DNA of 64,000 nt from Symsagittifera roscoffensis. Its lineage: Eukaryota > Xenacoelomorpha > Acoela > Convolutidae. Under the pieces are notes generated by a model that was given only the letters and a program-made list of their open reading frames with translations, had not been told where the DNA came from and ran no database searches. Every line of letters begins with the position of its first letter. The first letter of the stretch is position 1. The position numbers were made by a program, and so were the translations under genes. The DNA lies in assembly GCF_963678635.1 (NCBI RefSeq), contig NW_026971517.1, positions 1 to 64,000 of the forward strand. The letters are read 5' to 3'. Shown in pieces: positions 22,701 to 37,700 of the stretch.

Positions 22701-25700
22701 GATAATTTCAGAATTAAGATAATTGATATTCAGTTTTTCAACAAAATTTTTGTCGATCTTGCCTAACTCACTAATCTATTACGAATTTGTATGGTTATAA
22801 ATCACACCACTCAGTAGAAACGACACTAATTTGAAGAAAACTAATGAACTAAGCTTTTTTCTAGTTTTTATTTAATGAATATGGTGAAACATTTGCACGA
22901 CAACCGAGTATCCTTGTTTATGCATGGAATGTTCTGATTTCGATAAAAAAAACTAATTTAACCAATCAAAGGTGTTTTTACTACAAACAACGAGCAATTT
23001 GTTTCGTTTCATCTTTTCATTTCTTGAATACTTAATTCTGGTTGGCTATCATATTTTTCAGGCATTCGCTCCATTTGCCTGATTTGCCTAAAATCCCTTT
23101 TATACTATGGAGATTTAATACCATTTTTAGGTTGAGAATTGCAGAAGTTATCTGTTTTTATACTCGAAAAACGTAACCTGATAAAAGTGGCAATAGCTGC
23201 AAATTATTTTAAGGAATTTAATTATTTAGAAAAGCTTGAAAAGAACAACAACAAAAAAAACAAATATTCAATTTTATAAATACAATAAAGGGTCGATATA
23301 TTTTTTGAATTGACTGTTATTTGAGGGCGATTAATTGACTGCGTTTAGTTATACGATGAAATTAAATAGATCCATTAAACTCAATAAAGTAAGAATTCGC
23401 AAGGAGTTCTGATACAATTTTAACTAATCGCATCAGTTTTGTTGCATGCATGCCGCAAATTTTGGGTTTTCTGACCAAATAATCTGAATTTCAGGTTCAC
23501 GGTCATTTTAAGACCGTTTTCGGTTTATTCATACATCGGTTTTTTGACCGTGACTGAAAAAATTAATGAAAAATTTGAGGTGATTTCTCTCTAGGTGAGT
23601 TCGATGCGCGAAGTGTTGACTGGTTCGTGCTCAATCTACATAGCAGTGCCCCCCTGTGAGAAGCTGAGCAGACCCCCCGGAGTGTTGAGACCCATTGGGA
23701 ACAGGAGGGGACCCAGTGACTTGCAGTCGGTGGGAGGGGGGAGTGTGTTAGGAGGGGAGAATAATCTTGTTGAGAGGCCGTTGCAAAGTAGGAGAGAAAA
23801 AGCAGGTTGGCTTTTTTTCTGAATTTTTAAGATCAATTTTTTTAACAACTCAAACTTTACCGGCAACTCAAATTTGATTACAATAAAAAGAAAAATAAGG
23901 AAAAAACAAAATAACTATTAAAAATCAACAAAATGGATAAATTTTACTGAATCATTTTTTATTCAGCTGTAATATGCGTGAAAAAAATTAGAAAATTAAT
24001 CAGCCAAAAGTGAAAAAATTATGAAAATTAATTCAGGTTATTGCAATAATTTTTTTTTGGTTTCAGCTAGAATACGGGCAGAAAACTTAGAAAATCAACC
24101 AATTCCCAAAAAAAATCAATAATTAATTATATTTTTACAAATATTCTTAAATTTTTGTTTCAGCCGGAAGATGGTTGGTCCGAGTTCGCACAGATGAAGA
24201 GCCCGCAGCCTCAACCAGTGCCAGAGTGTACATTGTGGTGTATGGGGACAAGAGAGACAGTGGTAAAGTGCATTTGGGATCGGGGGAGGATGGAGACTTG
24301 TTTCAACCGGGGTCTACTGATGAATTTCAGGTGATATTTTATCTCACTGATAAACGGATCTCTTTCATCTCTTTAATTTGCAGGGGGTGGGATTTTTTAC
24401 TAGGTAAAAATTCGCTTATGCTTCTGTGTTGAACTGTTTTATTATAGGGGTGGCAATTTTGACAACAGGGGTGGATTTTAAGGTAAACCAAAAGGGGGAA
24501 ATAGTTAAAATTATCTTGATTCACTACCTGATTAACCAATTGATACTATCGTTTTTTGGTGTGGAAATTTCTATTCGGTGTGTCTTAGTTTTCTGTTTTT
24601 ATTTTGATTTTCACGCAAAATCAATTATGACAAATAATGATCACAGTGGATTGAGTGATATCTCAAGTTGAAGCTTTTGCAGTCGCGATTCGAACCGTTT
24701 TTTTTTTTTTAAATTATCTAAAAGTTGTCCCAATATCCCAAAAACTAATTTAAATTTTTGATTTTTAATTCAATTTCGAGAGAAACAATCGAGTAACAAT
24801 CGTTTTGTGATAAATTATTGTACTTAGACCTTTCGGCTTCAAAAAATTTAAACTCAATTTACAGAACACTCATTTTGGATATTTTATGTAATGTTTTCTT
24901 GGCAATAAGGGTATTTTTTAAATGAAAAATATTATGCAAAAAATTAGAAAAATTTTAAAACGTTTAGTTATTTTTTTCATGTTTTGTCTTTTTATCATCT
25001 TATGAAGACAAATATGGTCAATTATGTATATTTCAATTGAATTCTACACGTTCGTTTAGTTCGCAATTTTCACCACGCACTAAAAACGACACTAATTTGA
25101 AGAAAATTACTTTAAAAAACCTTACTTGCACAGAAACCGGCTATCCTTGTTTTCATTTTGTTATCTATTTAACAGTCTTCACTTCTTTCAAGAAAGGGGA
25201 ATTGTTCAGTAGATTTTGTTGGTCAATTTTTGGACCAATCGGAACGCAGCAAAGTTTTTGTTTTTATTGGAGGGGTGGATATTTTTTAGAAGATACAGTG
25301 TGGGTTGCGGTTGAAATGGTAATTAAAAATTAAATTTTGGTTTTCAAAATTTAGGCATTTCATCTGTATATATGATTTTTTTATTGACTTCGAAAACCCC
25401 AAAAAACATTTTTTCAAAAACCCTAGAAAAAAGAACGGTAGGAACAAGGCGTTTAAAAGTTTGGAAGAAGATGTTATTTTTTTTAGGTCAGTCATCCGGT
25501 ATTCCTCGGAAACTTTTTTGGGGTCTTCGATAAATCTTTGACTGAGCCAACTCAAAATTTTTCTGCAGTAGCCTTTGGCGACAAAATATACTAATGTTAA
25601 AATGGGAGCGCGCGCCGAATAAACATGATTTTTTATTCAATACTTTCTAAAAATGCCTAAAAACTCCCCCTGCCGACCCATAGGGTCCCCCTTTCTACTA

Positions 25701-28700
25701 TTTTGAGATATCCATATTTTTGACTGACCCTTCGGCGCCAATATATACAAATTTTGAGGGGGTCACAGAAAAAGCGCGGTTTTCTGGTCAAAATTATTCC
25801 AAAATGAACTTAAAAATGTCTTTTTTGTGCCTGATTTTCCAAAGTTTTTCCTGTGGCGCAGAGAATTTGACCAAAAACAGGGTCTTTTCAATGCTTTGAG
25901 AGAGCTCGGAAAATCAGTTTTTGAAAAAACAACTCCCCCCTTGAAAAAGTCCTAGATCCGCCCCTGCAATTAAAATTATAAGAACTTAAATTGGATTAGA
26001 TGCTGCAGGGAAAACCACAAATGAGAAAAAAATTTACACCATTAAAATTACATATACTCATGGCAGAATTTGTTTCCTGTTGCAGATGACAATTGGCAAA
26101 GTGGGTTCTATCTTCAAAATTAGAGTGGGCCACGACAACAGTGGGGACCACCCGGACTGGCTGCTAGATGACGTCACACTTGTTGACTCAACAGGGGAGA
26201 GGGAGTTGTCTTTCCCATTCCACAGGTGGATAATTGTTCCTCAGTTTTGTCTCTTATTGATTTTCGGGATCTCTTTAACCCCCCCCCCCCCTCCCTTTGG
26301 TACTTAGCTTCTTGCAAGGGGGGTTTGTGAATAGTTAAAGAGATCCAATTTTCTTGGTTTATTTCTAATTTTCTTGAAATTATATCCAGTTTTTCTCCAA
26401 CTTTCATGGTTGATTTTAGTTGATTTTTTCCAATTTTTCTCACAGTTCTTATTTCGAGTGCGAATATTGCCTAAAAAATTGCAATCAATAGCCAAATGTT
26501 GAAAGCAAAAATTAATAAAGCTAATAAAGGAAAGTTAGTTTTTGTTTTTTAAGTAAAATGTATCAAACTATTTCTTCAATTAATGCCTAGTTTGCGGGTC
26601 GAACAGAAAATAGATGTCAGCTTCTTTCAGATCTCTATAACGATTTCCGCCTATGGTACCTAATAACCAACCTCCCCCTAGAAGAAACTGTTAAAATAAT
26701 GCAAATTTTGTACCTAATAACGAACCCTCCCCCCCCCCCCCCCACTCCGCTCTGTTTTTACAGTTAAGCAGTGTGAGTTTTGAACCAAGTACCGAACCTC
26801 CATACAACCCCCCCCCTTTGCAAAAAGTGGGAAGCAGTTGAAGGGAAAATTGTAGGGAATTAAAACATGTGATTTATAATTCAACGTGTTTCAGGTGGCT
26901 GAGTAGGGAATTAGACGATGGTCAAATTTGCAGAGAGGCTCCTGTCTACAAGAAAAACGGAGACCGATTGTACCCACGTGAGTATAATATATAAATGAAC
27001 TCATATGCTTGGATTTTTGGATTTTTGCAATGGACAAAGTAACTCAATATTTTATACAAGTTGTTTTTGTGTGAGTTTTTTCAATAATTTAACAGTTTCT
27101 TTCCATGCATTCTTAAAATTTTTCGAATTTGTTCTTCTTTTTCAGTGGTGTACTATGATGTGGAAGTGCACACGGGCGACGTTCACTCGGCCGAATGTGA
27201 GAGAGCAGACATCTTTGTGAACATATTCGGGGAGAGGGGAGACACGGGGGAGAGGAGTCTAGTCAACCCTAAGAGGGACAGAGACAGCATGTTCAGACGA
27301 AATCAGGTATTTATTACCCGGGTCAAGGCCCCAGACTCATGTCCAGACTTTAAGGGTCGCGCCACATCCGGGTTTAGACTCAAATTGCATAGTCGCGCCG
27401 AGATTTTGTAATTACTAAATATTTTTTAACACTCTAAGGACAAGCAAAAGTTTTGAGGTAAGAATGTTATCGATGATAGTTCACCTGTTTTTCAAGCAAT
27501 TTTTTTTCGACCGGATAGTTTCGAGGAGTCAATGAACGGTCTGACTTAGTCTAAATACTGGTCTTAATCTTTTTTTATTTCCTACTTCTCAATAGATCGT
27601 ATAAAAATACTGAAAAAGGAAACAGTTAGAAGAGATCAACTTTATTCTGGATATATTTTATTTACAACAAATATTTTATAGGTTAGTTATGAAATATGAC
27701 TGGTTAGTAAAAATACTTTACAGTCATGTTTTAAGGTATGAAGACCCAAAACTAGAAGCAAGAAATTAAACGAAACTGCGAACGGGTCGCAATATGATCA
27801 GTTTACCGACATAACTAACGTAGGGTAATGGATCATCATTGGCGATTAAAAAACACAAACAAATTGTCATAAAAGGAAAAAACTATCAGCTCCGTGCTTA
27901 ATTAAATTGTTTGATAAAATTAGAAGGCATCTATCAGAATTTTATTAAAGTTTTTTTGAGTTTTTGTGAATAGCTTTTTGTGAGTCTGAATTGAGAAATT
28001 GAAAAATGATCAGTTTACCAACATAACTTAGGGCAATCGATCATAATTGGCTAGTTACAAATGCAAACAAATTGACACAAATTGAAAAAGTTATCAGCTC
28101 CGTCCTCAATTAAACACTTTGATACAATTAAAAGGCTTCTATTGGGATTTCATTAATTTTTTGTTTAAATTTTTGTGAATAGTTTTTTGTGAACCCGAAT
28201 TGAGAAATTGAAAAGAATATAAAATTAAAAAATGATCAGTTTACCAACATAACTTAGGGCAATGGATCATAATTGGCTAGCTTCAAATACAAACAAATTG
28301 CCACAAAATGAAAAAGTTGTAAGCTCCGTGCTTAATTGAAGAGTTTAATACAATTAGAAGGCATCTATCGGGATTTCATTGAAGTTTTTTTTCAATTTTT
28401 ATGAATAGCTTTTTGTGAATCTGAATTGAGAAATTAAAAAGAATATAAAAATTTTAAAACGATCAGTTTACCAGCATAACTTAGGGTAATCGATCATTAT
28501 TCGCTATTTACAAATTCAAAAAAATTGACACAAACTGAAAAAAAATATCAGCTTCGTGCTCAATTAAACAGTTTGATACAATTAGAAGGCTTCTATTGGG
28601 ATTTCATTAAAAAATTTTTAAACATTTTTTGTGAATAGTTTTTTGTGAATCTGAATTGAGAAATTGAAAAGAATATAAAATTAAAAAGTGATCAGTTTAC

Positions 28701-31700
28701 CAACATAACTTAGGGCAATGGATCATAATTGGCTAGCTTCAAATACAAACAAATTGCCTCAAAATGGAAAAATTGTAAGCTCCGTGCTTAATTAAAGTGT
28801 TTGACACAATTAGAAGGCATCTATCGCGATTTCATTAAAGTTTTTTTTGAATTTTTGTGAATAGCTTATTGTGAATCTGAAATGAGAAATTGAAAAGAAT
28901 ATATAAGTTAAAAAATGATCATTTTACCAACATAACTTAGGGCAATGGATCATATTTGGTTAGTTACAAATACAAACAAACTGACACAAAATGAAAATGT
29001 TATTAGCCCCTTGCTTAATTAAAGAGTGTTATGCAATCAAATTACCCCAATCCGTGAGACTTAATTGGTGGTTATGATATAAGAGTGTCCAATCGTTGTT
29101 GTGGTAATATATCTTGTCGCTCATAGGGTTCTTTTCCGCTTACTTTTGGGTTCTAAATCTTCCCCTGATGATGATGACGAAAAACGCTCTAGCTTCGGGT
29201 TTTTTCTCTTCTCCAATTTTGGAGGCACTGGTTCGTCCTGAATCTTAGTCTTAGGGCGTGAACTCGTCGGATTTGTCGGCTGCTGCCTGGGTTGTCCACG
29301 AATGGTCGTTCTCTCGGTTTCGGAGTTTTTTGTGGCAAAAGATGTCAACCTTTCTTCCAATGAGGTCAACCATTTATCCTCGTCACGCACGCATACAAAT
29401 ATATAATTATCGACAAATTTATTAATTCTCTCTTTCTCCACTGTAAATTTTTTCTGCAATTCTTTAATTTGCGATTTACTAACAAGATCTTTGACTATCT
29501 CTGTAGATGACCGGTCAAGCATTTTGTAATATAATAAGGCAGCATATTCTCCTGCAATCAATAAAGCGCCATTCATTGATATGTCAGAGTACCCCTCCTT
29601 GAGTGATCCGAAATACGATGCCAGGGAAAGCGTTGATAATATTCCAACCGCATCAGCAAATGTTTCATCTGTTTCCATTAGCTCACAAATTGCTACAGTG
29701 ATAATTTCGATAGGAATTTGAACTAATTGAGCATGAGATTTATCCGCAGTAATTTCATTCAAAGTTTTTTTAGTAATCTCAGTGCCCTTATGCTTCAATA
29801 GAAGCTTCAGAACTTCGTCAACTTCCTCATATCTGCTGTGATTTTGACCCGTCGTTACATCGTTCAATATTGTTTCTAAGTTTGAACGATGTAATTTTGA
29901 CTTGAAATTGTCGCAGAGGTATGTTCCAAATCTTAGAAAATTTTCTTTCTTCGAGTGCTAAAACAAAAAGGGCTCTTTAGAAAGCGTGATTAAAATGAAT
30001 TTAAAAATGTATTTTTTTCGACAAAAAGTTTACATCACAAAATTAACTAAAATAAGCGCATTTGATCAAGCTAGCTGAATCTGAACTTTTGACTATATTG
30101 GTTGCTCGTGTTTTTCCTTCAAAAAATCTATATAATTTTTATGTGCCATATTCGTTTTCAACCGTTCTTTTCGTTGGAGCTCGTGTTTGTATTTTTTCTA
30201 TTATGAGTTCGTGTTTGTATTTTTCGTGGTAACTTGAAACACATTAATCATGGCTTAAAAATATAGTGAACGGCCTTTCAATTAATATTTTTCTCAGGTT
30301 TTATTTATTTAATTATTAAAAATCACATCAGAATATACAGTGTTGGTTGAAATGTTCCAAAGCAGCAGATAAAAACGTGAAATAAGAAAAAGTTTTTTTT
30401 AAATCAAAATGGGTTAGGTTAAGACAAATAGTGGTGAAGACAAAGCAGATTCATTACAAAATTATTAAATTGCAATTGATTTCAACCCAAAACTGATCAT
30501 TTTTGGCATTTTAAGTCAATCAAAAATTACACCAGAATTACTGGATTCATTGCTGACAAAACTATACCAAGGCGAGTTTTTTATGTAGGTCAGCAAGTTT
30601 TAAGACGGGAAATATCTCTAAAATTGCAAGCGAAGCGTTGTAAAATTGTTTTTAAAAACAATTGTTATTTTAAATTTTAAATATAAAACTAAAAAAAACT
30701 AAACAAATTTTAACTTTATCCTTTAACCTCGGGCAAAATTTAACCTCGGGTTATATTAGACTTTATTTTCATATAGTTTTGTCCGCTATGGAACTAAATT
30801 TTTTAGTTTTTTCATGTATATACCATAATAAGCCAAACATAGTTAGTTTTGGAGTAAAATTTTGGCTCAAGTTTTGCAAAAAAGCGCTTGAAATTAAATA
30901 TGTTTAACTTTTTGATTTCGTTTAAATTCTCCCATTTTGTTTTTGTTCGTTTTTCCGGATAATTTAAATCAGCACTGTAGTTTTTATGAATTTTCCCATG
31001 ATTTCGAAATAGCTCAATTATATCAAATATTTTCAGTCGCTTTGTTTTCTTGATGTTGAAAAAAGTGAAGAGGAAAATTAGAAAAACAACAGTAGTTTTG
31101 ACTTTTGAGTTTATTTTCAACCTAATTTTTCTATTTGATAAATGTCGAGCTCTTTGAGTTGATTTGAAAGAAACAAAATGCCCACGGATGTAAGCAAAAA
31201 AGATAGTCAACGATTTTCTGAATTTTTTTCGAAGAATTGTAAAATTTGATTAAATTAATCTCATTTCCGTTTTGAAAGAAAAACAATTAAATAAAAATAA
31301 TTCATATCTGTTTTCGTAATTAATGGAACAAAGTAGTCTAATACTCTTTTTTATTTCACAAATTGCTGGACCAGTTATTTCAAAAGTGGATACAACTTTC
31401 GGAAATGATATTGGTATCTTAAAAATTTTCTGATCATAGTTTTCCTAGTTTTCACTGAATTATCTCGAGATGTTTCACATCAAGCAATTTTTTTATTAAT
31501 TGTATTGAGATAAAAAAAAAAATTTATGAGACAAATCTTATCGCAAAAATTTACTCCAGTTTTTGACCGGGCTTTAAGACCAGACTTTTGAGAAAGGTTT
31601 AGTTTTCGTATCTTGTAGTAGTTAGCCCGTGTTAACTTAAACAAAGTATGACACAAGTTTCAACGCTATCAAAATTTAGGTATAGATCTTTGCAAGTTGA

Positions 31701-34700
31701 GAACCAGTTATAAAAATATGTGCCAGTTTTACTTATATATGCGTATAATTGGGAAAGAATGGAAACGTTTTCCCAAAAAAAAGAGTTCTATAAGTTTTTT
31801 CCACAATCTGTTTCTGCTTTTAAAATTCCAGGGTTGACCTCCATAGACCCAAAATGCTTCTCTTACTATGTTTCTTATTTTGGAAAAAAATGGTTATCAT
31901 ACAATTTCCTTATATGAAAATTGTAGGACTAGCATTTTTTTGATGGCCACGTTCAAATTTTTTGCGAAATTGAGTTAAGTTGAAATTGCCTCCTCAAGTT
32001 TTTTTCAACGGCAAATCGAATTTTGTACTCAAAAAATCATTTTCCAAAAAAAAAATTGCATGCAAATTTTAATTTTTTGTCTGCTTAGCCTAGTCCTGGA
32101 TACTGGATACACAAAAATTGGACTTTTTCAAACAGGCTAAAAGCTCCTATTTTTTTCGTATGGCATGTTTACATATGCCTTGATCATTAGCTGATAATTT
32201 AAAAATTCCAATTGAGAATTTGCCAAAGTTTGCCAAAATGTTTGATGCTTTCATTATGATTTGTGAAAAGAAATCTTACACAATTCAGGTCGTTTCTCAT
32301 GCATTGTAAATGCCAGACAATTAACCCTTCGGTGACTCTAGTTTTGAGTAAACCATTGTTTAGTCACCACTAGTGTTAGGTCAAGAGCACATCCCAAGAG
32401 TTTTGAGAAATAAAGTTTTTAAAAAAATCGAGTTTCTGTTTTATGAAAAAATACCGATCCTACAGTTTCTATATAAGAAAAACGCTTGTCTTAGGTTTTT
32501 CGTTACATTTTCTTTTATCTATGGAATAGTACGAAATTGTATGATAAGCACTTTTTTGTTTATGAAAATTATAGGACAAGCATTTATGGTCAACCCGGGT
32601 TAAAAGGATCACGCCTAAATTGATGAAAAACAACATAAAAAAAAACGTTTAACCAACCGATAACACCTCTTTTGTAGTGTTTGGAACCAGCGAAGTTTCG
32701 ATGCCGGCTGTTGCGAGAAACTCTTTAATCACTGTCTGACAGCTGTTTTCAATTGCATGGTAAGGCTTTGGGTTCTTGTTAAAACTGCCACAAAACCTGG
32801 AAGCGAAATTGTCGTCTGGTATCTTGTGATATCCACCATCAATCTGCAAAGGAACTCTTTCATGTCCTAAATCGGTTTCGAACTCCCTCTTCTTCTTTTT
32901 TCCGTAAGATTGCAGATGACAAACTAGAATTGAATCAGATTTTGCTTTACTGACAACATAATCCCGTGTGCCTTCGACAATTTCCTCACGATCCAGCTCA
33001 TTGTTTTCGTCATAATATTCAATAAGTAATGCCCAATGCGTTATGGGTTTTGGGCTAAATCTGGTACAGGGGTTGACTTCAAGCGCACAATGCAACGTGA
33101 ACAGTTTGACTTGAACAGTTTCGCTCATTATGAAAATGTGAACAAGAAGAATGATTTAACTGCATAAAAAGAACTATTGCTTTAGACAAAAACAGGTAAG
33201 CAGAATAACAGCTGTAAACAGGTATACAGGTAAGTTTTGTTTGGATTTGTGTACGCTTAACAAAAATGGGTCAATTTCGCAAACTCAGTAGAGACTCAGA
33301 GTACCACTTGAATATAAGAAAAACATGAAAGAATGCTGCTGTTGATTATTACGGTTCAGCTTTAACTTCAGCTAATAAAAGAGACTAATTTTTCGCTCTA
33401 ACATGATAAACTAGAAAAATGCAAAACAATGAACATTCACCACATGCAGTTGTGATTTAACATAACAGTTTCATTAGCGGTAATCATAAATAAAAAAAAT
33501 TTGCAGTCAATAATTTAAGCAAAAATGTGAGTTCATCCAAAAAACATATACAAAAAACTTTGACCGTTTAAGCAAAAGTACCCGAGAAATATCGACAAAC
33601 ACGGGAAAAAAATTTAGCTTTTTGTTTAAACTAACTCTAAATGAACTAACTTTTTTTCCAAGTTTTTGTTCATTTTTGCTTTTACTTTTGTTGGAAGAAT
33701 GTAGTAAGTCCTTCAACCCAATCAAAATATTATTTTTGCTGCAAGAAACGGCCTTTCTTCAGTTCCCTCTATCTTCTGTTCGAAAACCCGAAAGCCTAAT
33801 TAGATTGAATTTTGACTTTTATTAGTACCCGACAGATTTTTGTAAATTAAATCTAAAATTTGTTAAAATAAAATAAACGACTTTCTTGAGTTATTTGTCT
33901 AAAAAGTGTCTTTTCTTTTGTAACATTAGAAACAAACACTCTCTAGATGAGTTTTAAAGATTTGCACTTGGCCATGCTTTTTGTAAATCGGGAATTTTGT
34001 AAATCGGGAATTTTGTCAATCCGGAATTTTGTAAATCGGGAATTTTGTAAATCGAAAAAATTGCTAATTGGTTTTTCCTCCTAAAAACAAAAACAATTTT
34101 CTAGTGATCGGTTTGAATATGCAAGGTTCACGGTCAAGGTCCATGCAAGGTTCATACACAGTTCGTACAAGAAAATGCTTTCTTGCAATGATTTTGAATA
34201 TCGATATCCTCTTGATTTTGAAAATCTTCATGAAAATTCTTTCAATAATTATCATTAGTTCTCAGGAAACTTTTTTCGTTTTTGTTTGAATTTAAATTAG
34301 CTTCTTCAAACATCTCATACGATAAAATGGTCTTCCAATGATCAATTTTGAAAAGATAGAAAGAAAAGTCGATGTAGATTGTTTTTGAAATACCGCCCAA
34401 AATCGTCGTACAAAAATTTACTTAGTTATTAACAGAAAGTGTTTGTTAAATGCATTTTGATATTTTTTGTGTTTTTGACCATAAATTGGACTTGAAAGAG
34501 ATGTCAATGTTAAACATATTTAAAACGCTGAGAAAAATTAGCACAAACTAAAAAGTTGAAATTGAACTACAACCAAGCTAGGTGAAACCAAAATTTTGTC
34601 GATATAAAAGTTAAATACTTTCAACAAAACGACTACCTAACGCTTAACAGCGTTCTGCTTAATCTGTAAATGGCAGTTTATATCTCACTTGCAATTTCGA

Positions 34701-37700
34701 ATACAACGGTTCTTAAATTTTTAGGCCAAAAACTTCAGTAAATGTTAGCTTAAAAGTTGAAAAAAGCTCAGATCTGTTTTTAAAATTAGTTTGCTTGAAG
34801 ACAGGGAAGAATTTAGGGGGAGGGGTAGGGGGGTGTGGGAGTTTGGACGCTCCTTCTCCTCAGGAATTCGATCCTATAGCTACCCAAAGAGTCCCCCCTT
34901 TGATTGAGATATCCATTTTTGGCTGACTGACCCTTACATTTTTTCTAAAGGTCACTTCAGCGCCATCGTATACTATTTTTAAATAGGAAGCCTGCACCGA
35001 GGAAACGCAATTTGTTGGTCAAAGTTTTCCAAAAAGTGCCTAAAAATGCCTTTTTCGGCTTGTTTTTCAAAATTTTGCCTGTGGCATAGAAATTTTGACC
35101 AAAACAGGGTCTTTGTAGTGCTTTGGGAGAGCTCAGAAAATCAGTTTGGTCGACCTAAAAATACGTGGTCGAACTTTATTTCGAAAATCCGCCCCCCCCC
35201 TCGAGAAAATCCTAGATCCGCCCCTTCTTGAAAGGAATTCTAGATCCGCCCCGTCTTGAAGGGATTTTTCGTGTTGTTGCTTCCGTTCCCCAAAAGTTGA
35301 AATTCTGAAAGCACGAAAAAACTTTATCTTGTTATAAAAACAAGACGATAAGCTGTTTTCACGCTAGTTTTCAAATTTTTGTTTAAAAATGAATTATTTA
35401 AATAATGTATGGCCAAATTGTACGCTTAAACGCTTGTTATTTTGATTTTTTTCGTATTTGTTAGCTTCTGCTAGCTCCTAGCAAGTACTCAGCTAAAAGT
35501 CTCAAGTGGGAGACAGCGGAATTATGTTTCCCCAAGCATGAGATGCACATTGGAAACACATTTTATAACGAGGTCATAAAGTCATGAAGTCATGAGGTCA
35601 TGAAGGATTACAAAACTTCCGAACTATCCTTAATCAATTTACCCATGTTTGAATCAATTTAAGTTTAATGTATGCCAATTGTCCAAAAACTGAAAGCATT
35701 TGGATTTTTCTGCAAAACTTTGGCTATCAAAATTTCCTAAGCAATCTGAAATTTTTCTACTTCTTGGTAGAAATACGTGTTGTAAAAATTATTCAAAAGA
35801 AATTTCAATAATCTCGCTCACAATTATCAATAATTTCAATAAATTAAGCTTGCTCACAAACATCAGAAAATTACTAAAAAAAAGTTACTGTAGTGAGAAA
35901 TTTTTTATTTCGATAACAGTGTTTTTTTAGGTAGAAAGTCGTTGAATTATATAAAATATATCAGTACAGACTTGAAGTCAGATTTAAAACGTTTTAAGAG
36001 TCACGAGCTAAATTGAGTCAGAGTTGTTCTGTCAAGAGTCTTCAGCTGTTTGGATAACGATAGTTCAATTTGAAATAGAGGCCTCTTCTACGATGCATTC
36101 TTGACCGAGATGCGTATTGTTTGAGAAGTTTTTCTGCCAATTTTTTGTTTGCACTGAGAAAATTTTCTGACTTTTCTTTCATCAAGGTCACCCATTTATC
36201 AGCTGAGATTTTGCATGCATAAATGTAGTTCATAACAGAAACCAACATGTCAGTCATTTTCACTGTAAAGCCGCACAGCAATTTATCGGTCTTTAGCTTG
36301 TCAATTGTCGGGGCAAAAAGTTTGGTAATAAACCAGGCAACAAACCCTGCTACTATGCAGAACAATATAGACATTAATAAGCCAGAAGTTCCTTCCATGG
36401 CTAATCCGGTTCCGGCTGACGCAAAAATCGATGATAATTTTCCGACCGTTATCGCAAATTTCTCATCAGCGCCTATTATCTTAACAAGATTAACCGTTAA
36501 GATCTCGATTGGATATTGGAGTAACTGCCAATAAGAGGTTGCCCCAGCCATACCTTTAAATAACTCTTCAACATTAAATTTTTTGCCATCACCTTCTAGC
36601 AGCTGCAAAAGTAAATCGTCAATTGCCTTGAATCTGGTTTGAACTGCAGTATTAATTAACTCTTGTTTTATCTTATGTCCGAAAACCGGAAGCACTAGTC
36701 GTTGCAATAGTTTTCTGCATATAAACCCACTCAATCGGAAACTACTTTTCGACGAGACCTGAAACAAAATATATAATTTTTTGCTAATAAGCATGATAAA
36801 AGGCTTTCTGCCTATGATGAAAAAATTTCCCATCACATTTTTAATGCATACTCCCGATTGATCAAACAATGTTAAGCAGTGATAATCGAGTTTTCCACGA
36901 ACAAATATCGAAGTGCATCCAATGATACATCAACTTTAATTTTTTAAGTCGTGATTCCAACGGCATTCAAAAGTTTGAAAAACGGACCCAGTGTCGAGAA
37001 AATTGAATTGAAAGTTTTGATATTTAATAGAAGTTCCAGCAGAGAGGCATTTCAAAGATGAAATTCTTTGTAATTCCAACGATTGTTCAGATATTTTTAG
37101 ATTATTTTTTGTTTTTTTTTGCAAGTCCAACGATTATTCAAAAAAAATTTTGTCGATTATGTCTTATTCACTAACAATCTACGCGTTACTGTCTAAACTT
37201 TCTCATCACGGCGGATAAAAACGGAATAAAACAAAAAAGTTTTTAAAAATTGTTTTATAGTTTTTTATGAATGTGGTCTGAACACTCTGTGCGACTTGCA
37301 CAGTACAAAACTATCCTTGTTCAATTTACCCATGTTTGAATCAATTTAAATCGTTTTCAAATCATCAATATATTTTTTAAAATGGGATTTAACCAAACAT
37401 CGTCGAATCAGTTTTCAAGCCTAACTAGATGATCGAAACATATAAAGAGCTTTTGACTTCATGAGCTCGTTATAAAATGTGTTTCCAATGTGCATCTCAT
37501 GGTTGGGGAAACATAATTCCGCTGTCTCCCACTTGAGACTTTGTAGCTGAGTACTTGCTAGTAGCTAGCAGAAGCTAACAAATACGAAAAAAAATCAAAA
37601 TTTTAAAAATTGTGTCAGAATCATTGGTTTTTCAGATCTAAAATAACCAAGAAAAACAAAACTTCAGATCTGAAATTAGATCTGAAATAGATTTTTCAGA

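Noticed and set aside
29868-29957. Gene 1 exon 2 starting at its first possible initiation codon at 29867
   Set aside because: The frame stays open and homologous to gene 2 for 30 more codons upstream to an acceptor, so this is an internal exon.
36759-36869. Start of gene 2 exon 2 at an upstream Met (longer 275-residue reading)
   Set aside because: The alignment with gene 1 stops exactly at the acceptor TTTTGTTTCAG, so the upstream codons are intronic.
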